The notes beneath the pieces are model-generated. The model did no database searches. It saw nothing but the letters and a program-made list of their open reading frames with translations, and was not told the DNA's origin. Below are positions 23,595 through 33,356 of a stretch of DNA of 64,000 bases, in pieces; within the stretch, counting starts at the first letter, position 1, and each line of letters starts with the position of its first letter. Source of the stretch: Terriglobales bacterium. Its GTDB lineage: Bacteria; Acidobacteriota; Terriglobia; Terriglobales; Acidobacteriaceae. Both the position numbers and the translations under genes were made by a program. Location: positions 1 through 64,000 of the forward strand of contig JAICSO010000007.1 in NCBI GenBank assembly GCA_025936825.1, in the 5' to 3' direction.

Positions 23595-25379
23595 ATGTCT
23601 TTACGATCCGGCAAACTGCTGCTTATTGCGCTTTGGATATCTTGTGCCGTCCTTTTCATGACCTCGGCAGCGTCAGCGCAAGATGATTCGACTCCCAAAT
23701 ACGACATATTTTTAGGTTATCAATGGGTGCATCCGGGAATCACCATAACCACTCCGGGTCCCACTCCAACAAATCCGTTGACGCAAAAAGTTCCTGATAT
23801 GGCCCAGGGCGGAGGGGCAAGCATTACATACAATTTCAGGCGCTACCTCGGGCTGGAAGGCGACGTCGGGGTAAGTGTGGGCTCGAACAATAGCCTCACC
23901 ACCGTATCGGCCGGCCCCCGAATTATGTTTCGCATGCAGGACGCCGCGCTGTTTCTCCATGGAATGGTCGGCCTCAATCGGCTGAACGTGAATGGGCTTA
24001 CCGCAAGTGACCGGGCGGGTGGCATCCTGGGCGGCGGGTTCGACTTGAACCTCTTCCGCTCACTCTCGTGGCGCGTGTTTGAAGCCGACTGGATGCCGAC
24101 GTGGCACCATTACGTTCAATCTGGGACGTTGCCCGCCCAGACTCCTTTCATGAATGCTGTACGTCTGCGTACGGGTGTGGTGTTCAACTTCGGAGGTGGC
24201 GAAGCTCAACCGGTAAGCGCGACAGCGGCGGTTCAGCCCAGTGAAGCCATGGTTGGCGAACCGCTCACGGCAACGGCGACAGCAAGCAACTTCAATCCGA
24301 AGCATGAGCTGACCTACGAATGGTCCAGCACGTGCGGCAAGATCAGCGGCAATGGCACCACTGCCAGCATCGATACGCACGACACTCCTGGTGGAAATTG
24401 CACCGCCACCGTGAAGGTCACCGATCCGAAAGCAAGAAAAAATAATTTGGCGACGGCTTCGAGCAACTTCACCGTGAAGGAACCGCCGAAAAATCCGCCC
24501 ACCATGGCGTGCACGGCATCGCCCACCAGCGTACAGGCTGGAACCAGCGTGACTGTGAGTTGCACCTGCAGCAGTCCCGATAATGTTCCGGTTACGGTCA
24601 GCAATTACTCGGCTACCGGTGGATCAATCACCGGGAGCGGCAACACAGCAACCTTGAATACAACTGGCGCCAGTCCTGGCAAAATTACGGTGAACGCCAG
24701 CTGCAGCGATCAGCGTGGGCTGAACACACCCGCAACGACAGAAGTGGCTGTTGAGAATCCTCCTCCTCCGCCACCGCCGCAGGTTTCGCCGGAGGTGAAG
24801 GCGCTGGAAGCACGGCTTGCACTGCACAGCGTCTACTTCCCGACCGCACAACCGACGAAAGCGAATCCGAGCGGAGGCTTGGTGAAGAGCCAGCAGGCTA
24901 CGCTGACCACCTTGGCAGCAGACTTCAAGAAGTATCTGGAGTCGAAGCCGGACGCCAAGCTAGTTCTCGAAGGCCACGCCGATGTGCGAGGTGCGGCTGA
25001 CTACAATCAAGCGTTGTCCGAGCGCCGCGTTGACCGCACCAAGAGCTTCCTCATCGAACAGGGAGTTCCGGCCGGCAACATCGAGACGAAGGCGTTTGGA
25101 GCACAACAGCAACTGACCGCCGATCAGGTGAAAGCCTCCGTCGATCAAAACCCAGAACTGACGCCGGGCGAGAAGGCGCGAATCCTTAAGAATGAGAGGA
25201 CGATCATCCTGGCCAGCAACCGCCGTGTTGACGTGACCCTCAGCACCACGGGACAAGAATCAGTTCGCCAGTTCCCGTTCAACGCTGCGGATTCACTGAC
25301 GCTGATTGGCGGCCGCGAGAAGGCGGTTGGGACGAAGGCAATCATGAAGAAGAAGCCGCCAATGAAGAAAAAGCGGTAA
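23595..25379 (+). CDS. OmpA-family outer-membrane protein with Ig-like repeats
   Basis: This protein of about 594 residues has an ATG preceded by GGAGG. After the signal peptide, an N-terminal barrel-like domain starts YDIFLGYQWVHPGI and ends VRLRTGVVFNFGGG. Two Ig-like or PKD-like domains follow (about 205-300 and 305-400), with paired Cys. A proline hinge (PPPPPPP) leads to an OmpA C-terminal peptidoglycan-binding domain: LVLEGHADVRGAADYNQALS then ERRVDRTKSFL. The tail is lysine-rich. It probably links outer membrane and cell wall. A terminator follows. Confidence 0.88.
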   Translation: MSLRSGKLLLIALWISCAVLFMTSAASAQDDSTPKYDIFLGYQWVHPGITITTPGPTPTNPLTQKVPDMAQGGGASITYNFRRYLGLEGDVGVSVGSNNSLTTVSAGPRIMFRMQDAALFLHGMVGLNRLNVNGLTASDRAGGILGGGFDLNLFRSLSWRVFEADWMPTWHHYVQSGTLPAQTPFMNAVRLRTGVVFNFGGGEAQPVSATAAVQPSEAMVGEPLTATATASNFNPKHELTYEWSSTCGKISGNGTTASIDTHDTPGGNCTATVKVTDPKARKNNLATASSNFTVKEPPKNPPTMACTASPTSVQAGTSVTVSCTCSSPDNVPVTVSNYSATGGSITGSGNTATLNTTGASPGKITVNASCSDQRGLNTPATTEVAVENPPPPPPPQVSPEVKALEARLALHSVYFPTAQPTKANPSGGLVKSQQATLTTLAADFKKYLESKPDAKLVLEGHADVRGAADYNQALSERRVDRTKSFLIEQGVPAGNIETKAFGAQQQLTADQVKASVDQNPELTPGEKARILKNERTIILASNRRVDVTLSTTGQESVRQFPFNAADSLTLIGGREKAVGTKAIMKKKPPMKKKR

Positions 25380-25401
25380 GTTCGTGCTTTGCAGGACTGA
25401 G

Positions 25402-25426
25402 AAGCCGGAGCGCAAGCTCCGGCTTT
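25402..25426 (+). terminator. Rho-independent terminator
   Basis: AAGCCGGAGC pairs with GCTCCGGCTT across a GCAA tetraloop and ends in TTTT. It terminates the OmpA-type gene. The stem is symmetrical, so it may also act on the convergent gene at 25442. Confidence 0.88.
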
Positions 25427-25441
25427 TGTATGAAACAAGCC

Positions 25442-25807
25442 CTAGCGTTTCTTCACCTTTAGCAGGTCGGATATTCTGTCGTACTTCTTTTTGGGAATGA
25501 TATGCCGAGTCACAAGGTCCTCCGGAGTATCGTATGGTCTTCCAGCAGTAATCCGGTCCGCGTCTGCAGGAGTGATGCCCGGCAGAGTCAGCAGCTGTTC
25601 CCTCGTCGCAGTATTTACGTCTAAGGTTTTGTACTGACTCCAGCCCTCATGCACTCCAGAAGCAATGGCTTTCGCATCTCGCTTCAGTTCCGCGGTAGCG
25701 TGAGCGGTCTTCTCTTTGAGATCTTGCGGATTCTGGTGCGTGCAAGCGACGCAGAACACCAGCGTGAACAGAAGCAGCGAAGCACGCTGGAACATACCAA
25801 CACTCAT
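25442..25807 (-). CDS. Small lipoprotein with a helix-hairpin-helix domain
   Basis: With the ATG at 25807 (GAGGAA ribosome binding site) the protein is 121 residues. The signal peptide ends in the lipobox VFCVAC. A helical, charged middle part precedes the C-terminal helix-hairpin-helix similar to ComEA: LDVNTATREQLLTLPGITPA followed by DADRITAGRPYDTPEDL. HhH folds bind DNA backbones non-specifically. A lipoprotein with one suggests either DNA contact outside the cytoplasm or a structural use of the fold. It is convergent with the OmpA-type gene. Confidence 0.82.
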   Translation of the reverse strand: MSVGMFQRASLLLFTLVFCVACTHQNPQDLKEKTAHATAELKRDAKAIASGVHEGWSQYKTLDVNTATREQLLTLPGITPADADRITAGRPYDTPEDLVTRHIIPKKKYDRISDLLKVKKR

Positions 25808-26146
25808 TAGCGAATTCCTCGACATTTGGATGTAGAAAGTCGGGAACGAGCACGAGACGTGAGTAGCTCGACTGAGCATGTGCGGTCAATTTGGCGTGGG
25901 AACGAACAAACGGCTTCGCTATCAACTCATCTAAGCCAGTTAGAGCGGGGATCGTGGCAAGGCTTTAGCTCACTGCTACTGTCATTTGTGCCTGCCCATC
26001 GCTCTTCGGTGGTCAGGCTGCGAGATTGACTGGCAACAGGAAACTTGCAGCCTCTCCTATTTACGAAACCGGTAAATTTGCTCGTCGGGTTGCGATTAGT
26101 TCGTCAATTCAGTTCTGGGCCGATCGTCCGTGGCCAGGAGGTCAGC
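25808..26146. other. Intergenic region, nothing recognised
   Basis: The two flanking genes diverge from this 339-base gap, so both promoters should lie here. I see no clear hexamer pair, repeat or RNA element. Only the ribosome binding sites at the two ends are evident. Confidence 0.4.
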
Positions 26147-26491
26147 ATGATCCAGTTCGTATGCGATAACTGTTCAGCAGTCAAACAGCCCGGTGAGGTC
26201 TGGATTGCAGGGCAAGCAGCAGAGGTTGTGGGCGCAGTGTCGGCTAGACGCGAAGTCACCATTCAGTCCGCATGGAACCGCACAACAGCGTTACACCCAC
26301 TCTCGGTTCATTTCTGCTCGATTCAGTGCAAAGACGACTACATGACGCGCCTATTTGCTCCCGAAGCTCCCGTCCAACAAGTCGTCCTCGAGCAAACCGC
26401 GCCTTCGGACGTAGTTGTAGAGCGGGTGGTTCCGCAGCCGAGAACTTTAATCACTAAGACCCGCAAACGGACATCTAAACGGGTCGCCTAG
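26147..26491 (+). CDS. Small protein with a putative zinc-binding Cys pair motif
   Basis: This 114-residue protein starts at an ATG with a perfect AGGAGGT ribosome binding site; the upstream open frame is ignored. It begins MIQFVCDNCSAVKQPGEVW. A second Cys pair occurs in HFCSIQCKDDYMTRLF at about residues 62-77. Two CxxC/CxxxC knuckles 55 residues apart could bind one metal. The C-terminal tail is basic (TKTRKRTSKRVA). I do not recognise a named family. A single-domain nucleic-acid-binding or adaptor role is conceivable but not shown. Confidence 0.72.
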   Translation: MIQFVCDNCSAVKQPGEVWIAGQAAEVVGAVSARREVTIQSAWNRTTALHPLSVHFCSIQCKDDYMTRLFAPEAPVQQVVLEQTAPSDVVVERVVPQPRTLITKTRKRTSKRVA

Positions 26492-26609
26492 TAAACTCTC
26501 GAGCTACGATCAACCAAGCATTTATCGTCAGGGCAACGACGTTCACACAGCTCTGCGTTCGCTGCAGTTGCTTCAACAACGATTTGGCACAATAGCAGCG
26601 CTCTTCCCG

Positions 26610-27089
26610 TCAGGCCGCTTGCCGGGCTGCTTCGATAGCCTCAACGTCGATCTTCTTCATGGTCATCATCGCATCGAAGGCCCGCTTGGCTTCATTGCCG
26701 CCGGCGGCTAGAGCATCGGTGAGGGCGCGCGGGGTGATCTGCCAGGAGAGGCCCCATCGGTCCTTGCACCAACCGCATGCGCTTTCCGCACCGCCATTGC
26801 CAATGATCGCGTTCCAGTAGCGGTCGGTCTCTTCCTGGTTGTCGGTCGCGATCTGGAAGGAAAAGGCCTCGGTGTGCCTGAACGCCGGGCCGCCGTTAAG
26901 GCCGAGGCAAGGAATGCCGACAACCGTGAACTCAACCGTCAGCACATCGCCTTCCTTGCCACTCGGATAGTCACCAGGAGCTTTGTGAACCGCGGTCACT
27001 TTACTGTCTGGGAAAGTAGCGGCGTAGAAGCGTGCCGCATCAAGTGCGTCCTTGTCGAACCAGAGGCAAATCGTGTTTTTTGGCTTCAT
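26610..27089 (-). CDS. VOC-superfamily protein of the PhnB / 3-demethylubiquinone-like group
   Basis: This 159-residue protein is a glyoxalase-fold member. It starts MKPKNTICLWFDKDALDAAR with FYAATFPDSKVTAV. The PhnB-type core GDVLTVEFTVVGIPCLGLNG and the motif GWCKDRWGLSWQITPRAL are clear. These annotations often carry the misleading name 3-demethylubiquinone-9 methyltransferase; the real substrate is unknown. Length is typical. It is probably cytoplasmic and monocistronic. Confidence 0.88.
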   Translation of the reverse strand: MKPKNTICLWFDKDALDAARFYAATFPDSKVTAVHKAPGDYPSGKEGDVLTVEFTVVGIPCLGLNGGPAFRHTEAFSFQIATDNQEETDRYWNAIIGNGGAESACGWCKDRWGLSWQITPRALTDALAAGGNEAKRAFDAMMTMKKIDVEAIEAARQAA

Positions 27090-27178
27090 GTTCTCTACCG
27101 TATAAAGTTCTAGCGGATTTTGGTCCGGATAACAGCTTCAGGTTTCAGGTTTTAGGCGATCTATGCGTTACACGTCCG

Positions 27179-27367
27179 CTACGGCCAGCGCTTTCTCAGA
27201 AATTTCGGCTCACTTTCGGCACGCTCAGGTTCCATCTTTGGCGGATCCATCGGCTGGGCAGACTCCTCAGTCAGCAACGGAGCGACGATGCGCAACGCTT
27301 CCAATTCTCGGTTGATTTGAGCGAGAGCAGCTTCCTTCTCGCGCAGGACTTCATTGATGTCTCTCAT
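27179..27367 (-). CDS. Small coiled-coil protein, paralogue of the 16.3 kb gene
   Basis: With the ATG at 27367 the protein is 62 residues and begins MRDINEVLREKEAALAQINR then ELEALRIVAPLLTEE, closely matching the protein at 16288-16548. It ends in the same KRWP. The Pro/Ala-rich middle of the paralogue is shortened here. The open frame continues upstream, but that part is not shared, so the ATG is preferred. Function is unknown. The conserved coiled-coil head and fixed tail suggest a protein-binding role. Confidence 0.78.
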   Translation of the reverse strand: MRDINEVLREKEAALAQINRELEALRIVAPLLTEESAQPMDPPKMEPERAESEPKFLRKRWP

Positions 27368-27528
27368 AATTGGCTCAAGTAGTGTTTCGCAAATATTAGT
27401 GGACTGGGCGTCGACGCGAAATACAGGAAACTTCGTAGGGTCACTGGGTTTGAAGCAGCTTGGCCGGCACTCGTGAAGCATGTAGCCAGCCGGACGAGAT
27501 TACGGAAGTGATAATCTTGAGAAGCCGC

Positions 27529-27618
27529 GGAGGGATGCGTGAGCGGTTGAAACGGGTGGTCTTGAAAACCACTGTACGGGAAACCGTACCGGGGGTTCGA
27601 ATCCCTCTCCCTCCGCCA
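27529..27618 (+). tRNA. tRNA-Ser (anticodon UGA)
   Basis: A 90-base class II tRNA. The acceptor stem GGAGGGA pairs with TCCCTCC, with discriminator G and an encoded CCA. The anticodon arm GTGGT-CTTGAAA-ACCAC gives anticodon TGA. A long variable arm (GTACGGG-AAA-CCGTAC) and the T arm GGGGGTTCGAATCCC are present. The long variable arm and anticodon both fit serine (UCA codons). Confidence 0.97.
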
Positions 27619-27621
27619 GGA

Positions 27622-27745
27622 AAAGCTCTTAGCTTTTAGCTGTTAGCTTCTAGCCAAATCCGACAGCTTCAATCTTCGGATTTGGGCCCTAGGAATTGAG
27701 GGGCTAGAGGCCAACGCTCAAGCTGACAGCCAACAACCACAAGCC
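27622..27745. repeat. Degenerate word-repeat array (TTAGCTT type)
   Basis: The left side repeats AGCTCTTAGCTTTTAGCTGT then TAGCTTCTAGCC. After ~50 bases, a weaker complementary side carries GGCTAGAGGCCAACGCTCAA then GCTGACAGCC. It is the same word type as the array between yidC and jag, but its right arm has decayed. It lies between the tRNA and ispF. Confidence 0.68.
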
Positions 27746-27753
27746 AAACCTCA

Positions 27754-28293
27754 ATGCCGCCTAAAACAAAACCAGCAGCTGCATCCACCTTCCGCATCGG
27801 CTACGGATGGGACTCGCACGAGTTCAAGGCCGGAGTTCCGCTGAAGATCGGCGGCATTGCGCTCGATCATCCGAAGGGCCTTGGCGGACATTCCGACGGC
27901 GATGTTCTGCTACATGCGATCACCGACGCGCTACTGGGCGCCGTAGCTGCACCGGATATCGGAACGCTGTTCTCGCCTTCCGATCCGCAGTGGAAGGGCG
28001 CCGACTCTGCAGTGTTTCTCGAGGAAGCGCTACGACGAATGAAAGATGCAGGCTATGAGATTGCCAATGTTGATTCCACATTGATCCTCGCAGAGCCGAA
28101 AATCGGCCCGCATGCCGGACGAATTCGCCAGCACCTTTCCAAGTTGCTAGGGATCGACAGCGGGCAAATCGGGATCAAAGCTAAGACACCTGAAGGGATG
28201 GGGACCGATAATGCTGCCATTGCGCACGCTGCGGTCCTGCTGCAAAAGTCGTCATCGGGTGAACATCGTTCTCAGAAAAAAAGAGACCGATAA
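27754..28293 (+). CDS. ispF: 2-C-methyl-D-erythritol 2,4-cyclodiphosphate synthase
   Basis: This 179-residue trimeric zinc enzyme of the non-mevalonate isoprenoid pathway cyclises CDP-methylerythritol phosphate with release of CMP. Metal ligands lie in GYGWDSHEF (Asp20, His22) and GHSDGDVLLHAITDALLGA (His54). The C-terminal KAKTPEGMG loop binds the cytidine part. The N-terminal ten residues and the basic tail (GEHRSQKKRDR) extend the usual ~157-residue length. ispD is not adjacent. The gene is alone on its strand between the tRNA and an exported protein. Confidence 0.96.
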   Translation: MPPKTKPAAASTFRIGYGWDSHEFKAGVPLKIGGIALDHPKGLGGHSDGDVLLHAITDALLGAVAAPDIGTLFSPSDPQWKGADSAVFLEEALRRMKDAGYEIANVDSTLILAEPKIGPHAGRIRQHLSKLLGIDSGQIGIKAKTPEGMGTDNAAIAHAAVLLQKSSSGEHRSQKKRDR

Positions 28294-28452
28294 CCTTTGT
28301 AGATAATCCATTCTGCTAACGTCGGTTTTTTCTGATCGTCTAACTCCCATCGCTGAGGTCTCGTGGAACCAGCGTCCCTAGGTTCACGTATTAAAGCGAG
28401 GTAGACGCGCGGAAAGATCTGCGCTTGTCGCCACCAAAGAAGAGAAGGGGAA

Positions 28453-28587
28453 GGGACTGGCTCACGCACGGTTTGGCGGCCAGGTGAGCACAGTCCCTGC
28501 GCGGAACGAGTGCGTCTTTATGGGCGAACTCGCCTGCAAACCCCGGAAGCATTTTATGCCTCGGCAGGTAAAAAGTAACTCCGAGGC
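28453..28587 (+). promoter_or_regulatory. Structured leader upstream of an exported protein (candidate RNA element)
   Basis: A long hairpin pairs GGGACTG-GCTCAC with GTGAGC-A-CAGTCCC (28453-28497). Downstream, GCCTGC (28532) can pair with GCAGG (28564), or GCCTCGG (28558) can pair with CCGAGGC (28581). These two pairings share bases and exclude each other. The ribosome binding site AAGGAGG follows about 40 bases later. The switch-like arrangement resembles a riboswitch or attenuator, but no known class was recognised. Confidence 0.45.
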
Positions 28588-28636
28588 TAGGCGGCCGCCA
28601 CAGCAGTTCCCGGTCCCCGGGAATAAGGAGGATGTG

Positions 28637-29038
28637 GTGAAAGCTTCTGTCAGTTACACACGAGTTCTTCAGGGTCTGGTGCTTGCTTGTGCAGTTCTCT
28701 TTGCAGCCAGCGCATTTGCGGTCAACAAGGCGTCGTTCGATCTTCAGCATCCCACCAAAATTGCCGGGCAGGAACTTCCAGCCGGCTCGTACAAGGTGCA
28801 GTGGGAAGGGACGGGCAATGACGTGCAACTCACGATCCTGCGCGGAAGCAAGCAGGTCGCAACCACCACCGCACACGTGGTCGACATCAAGGTCAAATCT
28901 CCGGATACGAGCGCTCTGGTCAATGTGAATCCCGATGGCAGCCGGTCGCTGTCGCAGATTCGGTTCCGCGGAAAGACGTTCGCACTTGATCTCGGCGCAG
29001 ACGGCGCGGGCGCCGGATCCGGCGGCGCAGGTAAATAA
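28637..29038 (+). CDS. Exported protein of unknown function
   Basis: This protein of about 133 residues starts at a GTG five bases after AAGGAGG. The signal peptide (VLQGLVLACAVLFAASAFA) is cleaved near residue 27. The mature part is beta-rich, with the pattern PTKIAGQELPAGSYKVQWEG and later TTTAHVVDIKVKSP. It ends in a Gly/Ala-rich tail GADGAGAGSGGAGK. This 'KIAGxxLPAGxYxVxW' type is familiar from secreted acidobacterial proteins but has no assigned function. A long structured leader precedes it. Confidence 0.75.
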   Translation: MKASVSYTRVLQGLVLACAVLFAASAFAVNKASFDLQHPTKIAGQELPAGSYKVQWEGTGNDVQLTILRGSKQVATTTAHVVDIKVKSPDTSALVNVNPDGSRSLSQIRFRGKTFALDLGADGAGAGSGGAGK

Positions 29039-29096
29039 GCTTCGTGTAATCCCGGACGAAGGCATCGCCCGTTGCCGCTGATAAAATAGTGAGGCA

Positions 29097-32000
29097 ATGG
29101 TCCTGTCCTTCGTCCGCGATTTTTTTGCGGACGTAGAAAAGCTGCCCGGTTTTGCGCGTGTTACCTCCCACCTGAGAGCGAACGCGGGTCGCATTCGTGT
29201 TACTGGACTCACCCCGCCGGCAAAAGCCTTGCTGCTCGCCCAACTGCAAAAGAGTGCTGGCCGACCGCTCATCGTTATTGTTCGTAACAACGAAGAGGCC
29301 GATGCTTTTCTTCCCGTCGTGCGCGCCTTCGGTGAACTGATCGGAGGCGCCTCTCAGGACGCCGTCGTATCGCTCCCTACGCGGGACATTCTGCCTTTTC
29401 AGAATCTTTCACCTCACCCCGAAATCCAGGAGCAACGTGCAATCGCGCTCTGGCGAATCGCTACCGGAGCGGCAGAAATCATCCTGGTTCCCGCTTTGGC
29501 GGCGGCAACACGACTGCGACCTGCAGAATTCTATTCGGGCCTCGGACGCGTGGTTCGGCGCGAAGAGACGCTCGACACCACGGACCTGTTAGGCCATCTC
29601 AACTCGGTTGGCTACAACTCGACCGATGTCGTCGAAATGCCGGGTGAGTATGCATTGCGCGGCGGGATTCTTGATGTCTATTCGCCTGAAGCCGAGCGGC
29701 CAGTGCGCCTGGAGCTTTTCGGAGACGAAGTCGAGTCGATTCGCAAGTTCGATCCAGCCACGCAGCGTTCTTCATCGCCCGTGGATGAGATCGTTTTACT
29801 GCCGCTCTCGGAAGCTCCGGTCACGGAAGAGTTGCTGGGCGCGATCAGCGCTCGGCTGTCGGGGCGCCGCGTTACTGGTTCTGAAGAAATTGTCGAGGAG
29901 GTTGCGCGCGCAGGTGGCGTAACCGTGTTTCCCGGTTGGGAATTCTATGCGCCGGTGGCGGGCCAGACCGGAACGGTTTTCGATCTCCTGCCGAACGCTG
30001 CGGTCGTCGCCGATGAACCTGAGTCGCTGCGGAATGAGATCGACTCTGTGTGGGAGAAGATTGTCGAGGCCCACGAGCGCAGCGGGATTGGCAATCTCGT
30101 GCGTCCAGAGGAACTGTACACCTCTGCAGATGACTGGCAGGACATCGTGCAGAAGCTGTCGGGCGCCGACTTCGAACACCTCGGTCTGACGCGCTCTGAC
30201 GGACAGGAAACAATTGAGTTTCACACCCAGCCGAGCCCGCGCTTCCACGGCTCGATTCCCACCATGCTCGAGGAGGTCAAGAAACTCATCGCCGAAAATC
30301 GGAGGGTGTTGATCGCTACGCCGAATACCGGCGAACTCGAGCGTCTGGCCGATTTCTTCGCCGAATCAGCCGTTCCTTTCCGCTTGGGCAGCCGAACACG
30401 CGGAGGCGAGAGTTATGCGGATGAGACAGCATACTTCGCAGGTGATGTGTTGGCAGCAACAATCGTGAAGGCGTATATCCCGGATGGCCTCATTCTCCCC
30501 GACGCCTCCCTTGCGGTTTTCGGCACACGCGACCTCTTTGACGAATCTGACTCGGTTGTATCCCGCCCGCAACGCCAGAAGTCCAAGACATCCGCATTCC
30601 TCTCCGATTTTCGCGACCTGCAGGTTGGGGACTACGTTGTCCATGTCGAACACGGAATCGGACAATATCAGGGACTCAAAGAGATCAATCAAGGCGATGG
30701 CAATGCCGAGTTCATGCTGCTCGAGTATGCGGAGGCGGCGAAGCTTTACGTTCCGCTGACTCGCCTTGATCTCGTGCAGAAGTACCGCTCAGCGGAGGGC
30801 GCCAAGCCCGTCCTGAATCACCTGGGCACGGCGACATGGTCCAAAACCAAAGCGCGCGTGCGCAAAGCGATGCAGGACATGACCGAGGAACTGCTGAAGC
30901 TGTACGCGCAGCGCAAGGCAGCCCAGGGGCATGCGTTCCCTGTGGACAACCAGTGGATGCGCGAGTTCGAGGACGCATTCGAATACAGCGAAACCGAAGA
31001 CCAGGCGCAAGCCATCACCGATCTCAAGCGGGACATGGAGTCGACGCTCCCGATGGACCGCCTGTTGTGCGGGGACGTCGGGTATGGCAAGACTGAAGTC
31101 GCGATGCGCGCAGCGTTCAAAGCTATCAATGACAACAAGCAGGTCGCGGTCCTGGCGCCCACCACTGTGCTCGCGTTCCAGCATTTCGAAACTTTCAAGC
31201 AGCGGTTTGCGGCGTTTCCGGTGACCATCGAAATGGTGAGCCGCTTCCGCTCACCGAAACAACAAAAGGAAATTCTGCAGCGGGTAGAGGCCGGGAAAGT
31301 CGACATCCTGATCGGCACACATCGGTTGCTGTCGAAAGATGTGAAGTTCGCTGATCTCGGCTTGCTGGTCGTGGACGAAGAACAGCGGTTTGGGGTGCGT
31401 CACAAAGAACGTCTAAAGCAGATGCGGAAAGAAGTCGACGTACTGACCATGTCAGCGACGCCCATACCGCGTACGTTGCACATGTCTCTGGTCGGGCTGC
31501 GCGACATGAGCATCATCGAAACTCCGCCAAAAGATCGCATTGCGATTCAGACCGTGGTCGCAAGCTGGGACGAGAAGCTGGTGCGGTCGTCCATTGAACA
31601 GGAACTGGAGCGCGGCGGGCAAGTTTATTTTGTCCACAACCGAGTCGATACCATTTGGGAGATCGCCGCCAAGTTGCAGGAACTCGTTCCGCGAGCACGC
31701 ATCATCGTCGGCCACGGGCAGATGTCGGAAGGAGAGCTCGAAAAGGTGATGCTGAAATTCATGCATCATGAGGCCGACATCCTGGTGGCTACGACAATTA
31801 TTGAGAACGGACTTGATATCCCGCTCTGCAACACCATCCTCATCAATCGGGCCGAGCGGTTCGGATTGTCTGAGCTGTATCAGCTGCGCGGGCGCGTGGG
31901 CCGTTCGAATCGCCGCGCCTATGCGTATCTGCTGATTCCTGCCGAGATCGAACTTACTCCCATCGCGCGGCGGCGCCTGGCGGCTCTAAAAGAATTCTCC

Positions 32001-32627
32001 GATCTTGGTGCGGGGTTCAAAATTGCTGCCCTCGATCTGGAACTGCGTGGGGCCGGGAACTTGCTCGGAGGCGAGCAGAGTGGCCACATTGAAGCCGTTG
32101 GCTTCGATCTCTACACGCAGATGCTCGAGCAGGCCGTGCGCGAGATGAAAGGCGAAGCGGAGCCGCAGGCGTCAGCGCAACTCAATCTTGGCCTGAACAT
32201 TCGCATCCCGGCGGAATACGTCACCGAAGAAAACCAGCGGTTAAGGATGTATAAGCGGATTGCGGGCGTGGAAACTGAGCGCCAGTTGTCAGATGTTGCC
32301 GCCGAGGTGCGCGATCGCTACGGTGATCCGCCCACGGCCGTGCAACAGTTGCTGCGCTATGCGGCGCTCCGCATGAAAGCGATTGAAGCGGGCGTGGTCA
32401 GCATTGAACGTAAACGAGACCTCGTGAGCATAAAGTTCCGCCAGGACGCGCCCATCGATCCTGTGAAGCTGGCAAGCTTCGTTTCTACCCACCGCGGTTC
32501 CCAATTTCTTCCCGACGGCACGTTGAAGTTTATGGCCCGCAATGCAGGTGCTCAGGAATTGCTGGACCAACTGGATCGCCTTCTGCAAACCCTCGCCGAT
32601 CAGAAGACCTCGCCTTCGGTCGCTTAG
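29097..32627 (+). CDS. mfd: Transcription-repair coupling factor Mfd
   Basis: This 1176-residue ATP-dependent translocase displaces RNA polymerase stalled at DNA lesions and recruits UvrA. The N-terminal UvrB-like module contains [20 protein letters not shown]. The RNA-polymerase-interacting CarD-like domain contains '[17 protein letters not shown]'. The RecG-like helicase has Walker [16 protein letters not shown] (~660) and the [12 protein letters not shown] box (~760). Helicase motif VI reads [18 protein letters not shown]. The C-terminal UvrA-masking domain completes it. Length is standard. It is monocistronic. Confidence 0.97.
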   Translation: MVLSFVRDFFADVEKLPGFARVTSHLRANAGRIRVTGLTPPAKALLLAQLQKSAGRPLIVIVRNNEEADAFLPVVRAFGELIGGASQDAVVSLPTRDILPFQNLSPHPEIQEQRAIALWRIATGAAEIILVPALAAATRLRPAEFYSGLGRVVRREETLDTTDLLGHLNSVGYNSTDVVEMPGEYALRGGILDVYSPEAERPVRLELFGDEVESIRKFDPATQRSSSPVDEIVLLPLSEAPVTEELLGAISARLSGRRVTGSEEIVEEVARAGGVTVFPGWEFYAPVAGQTGTVFDLLPNAAVVADEPESLRNEIDSVWEKIVEAHERSGIGNLVRPEELYTSADDWQDIVQKLSGADFEHLGLTRSDGQETIEFHTQPSPRFHGSIPTMLEEVKKLIAENRRVLIATPNTGELERLADFFAESAVPFRLGSRTRGGESYADETAYFAGDVLAATIVKAYIPDGLILPDASLAVFGTRDLFDESDSVVSRPQRQKSKTSAFLSDFRDLQVGDYVVHVEHGIGQYQGLKEINQGDGNAEFMLLEYAEAAKLYVPLTRLDLVQKYRSAEGAKPVLNHLGTATWSKTKARVRKAMQDMTEELLKLYAQRKAAQGHAFPVDNQWMREFEDAFEYSETEDQAQAITDLKRDMESTLPMDRLLCGDVGYGKTEVAMRAAFKAINDNKQVAVLAPTTVLAFQHFETFKQRFAAFPVTIEMVSRFRSPKQQKEILQRVEAGKVDILIGTHRLLSKDVKFADLGLLVVDEEQRFGVRHKERLKQMRKEVDVLTMSATPIPRTLHMSLVGLRDMSIIETPPKDRIAIQTVVASWDEKLVRSSIEQELERGGQVYFVHNRVDTIWEIAAKLQELVPRARIIVGHGQMSEGELEKVMLKFMHHEADILVATTIIENGLDIPLCNTILINRAERFGLSELYQLRGRVGRSNRRAYAYLLIPAEIELTPIARRRLAALKEFSDLGAGFKIAALDLELRGAGNLLGGEQSGHIEAVGFDLYTQMLEQAVREMKGEAEPQASAQLNLGLNIRIPAEYVTEENQRLRMYKRIAGVETERQLSDVAAEVRDRYGDPPTAVQQLLRYAALRMKAIEAGVVSIERKRDLVSIKFRQDAPIDPVKLASFVSTHRGSQFLPDGTLKFMARNAGAQELLDQLDRLLQTLADQKTSPSVA

Positions 32628-32900
32628 GGCTTCGCGCTCACAACGATATTCTTCGTTTACCCATGAAGTTCATAGAATTTTTGAATTGGACATCCTCTTC
32701 AGTGCCTGGCAAATTACAGACAGATATTCGCTGCCAAGAAGCGGCCTCATTTAGCTAGATCCCGCCCCGTTGCCGATGTCCGGCCCTGTTGTCCTGGTGA
32801 TCGCAAAACAAAACATCCGAGGCCCACAACAATTACGGCTTTCGTTCACGCCGCACGTTCACCAAATGAATTCGACAGACTTTGAACGGAGGAGAATACC

Positions 32901-33335
32901 ATGGACGACATCACAAAGATGCCAACAAGGGTAACCCTAAGAACCATTGCCGAGCACGTTGGGCTCACACCAGGGACCATTTCGGCTGTGCTGAATAATA
33001 CGAGAGCAGCGGATAGGATTCCGCAACACACACGCGACCGCGTGATTACTGCGGCGCGCGAGCTAAATTATTCCCCGAATCCGCTGGCCCGCGCATTGCG
33101 CACAGGTAAGTCTGCGGTGCATACCGGACATGGCGTCGGGAGCATGCGAGGAGCGCTGGTCATCATGGATAGCAGCCAATTCGAGCGGGCCCTGAACGCG
33201 ATTCAACAGGCAGGGTTGCGAGTACCTGACGATGTGTCAGTTGTGGATTTGCTCGATGCGCCAGCGGCCTGGGAGCACCCAAGCTTTGCGTCGGCCCCTG
33301 GATATCCGGGGTATCAGCGCATCGAAGCGTCGTGA
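32901..33335 (+). CDS. Shortened LacI-type DNA-binding protein
   Basis: This 144-residue protein has a full LacI-type helix-turn-helix and hinge: TLRTIAEHVGLTPGTISAVL, then ARELNYSPNPLARALRTGK. Normal LacI proteins have a further ~270-residue sugar-binding domain. Here only a ~45-residue stretch (RGALVIMDSSQFERALNAIQ, GLRVPDDVSVVD) is left, resembling the late 'ALxALxxxGLRVPxDVSVVGFDD' part. Most of the effector core therefore appears deleted in frame. GGAGGAG precedes the ATG. A terminator follows. It may still bind DNA, but without the usual inducer pocket. Confidence 0.8.
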   Translation: MDDITKMPTRVTLRTIAEHVGLTPGTISAVLNNTRAADRIPQHTRDRVITAARELNYSPNPLARALRTGKSAVHTGHGVGSMRGALVIMDSSQFERALNAIQQAGLRVPDDVSVVDLLDAPAAWEHPSFASAPGYPGYQRIEAS

Positions 33336-33356
33336 CCGAGCACACAATAGCAAGAG

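Noticed and set aside
26610-27089. 3-demethylubiquinone methyltransferase
   Set aside because: The common name for this family is misleading: the sequence is a VOC-fold PhnB-like protein with no SAM-binding methyltransferase motifs.
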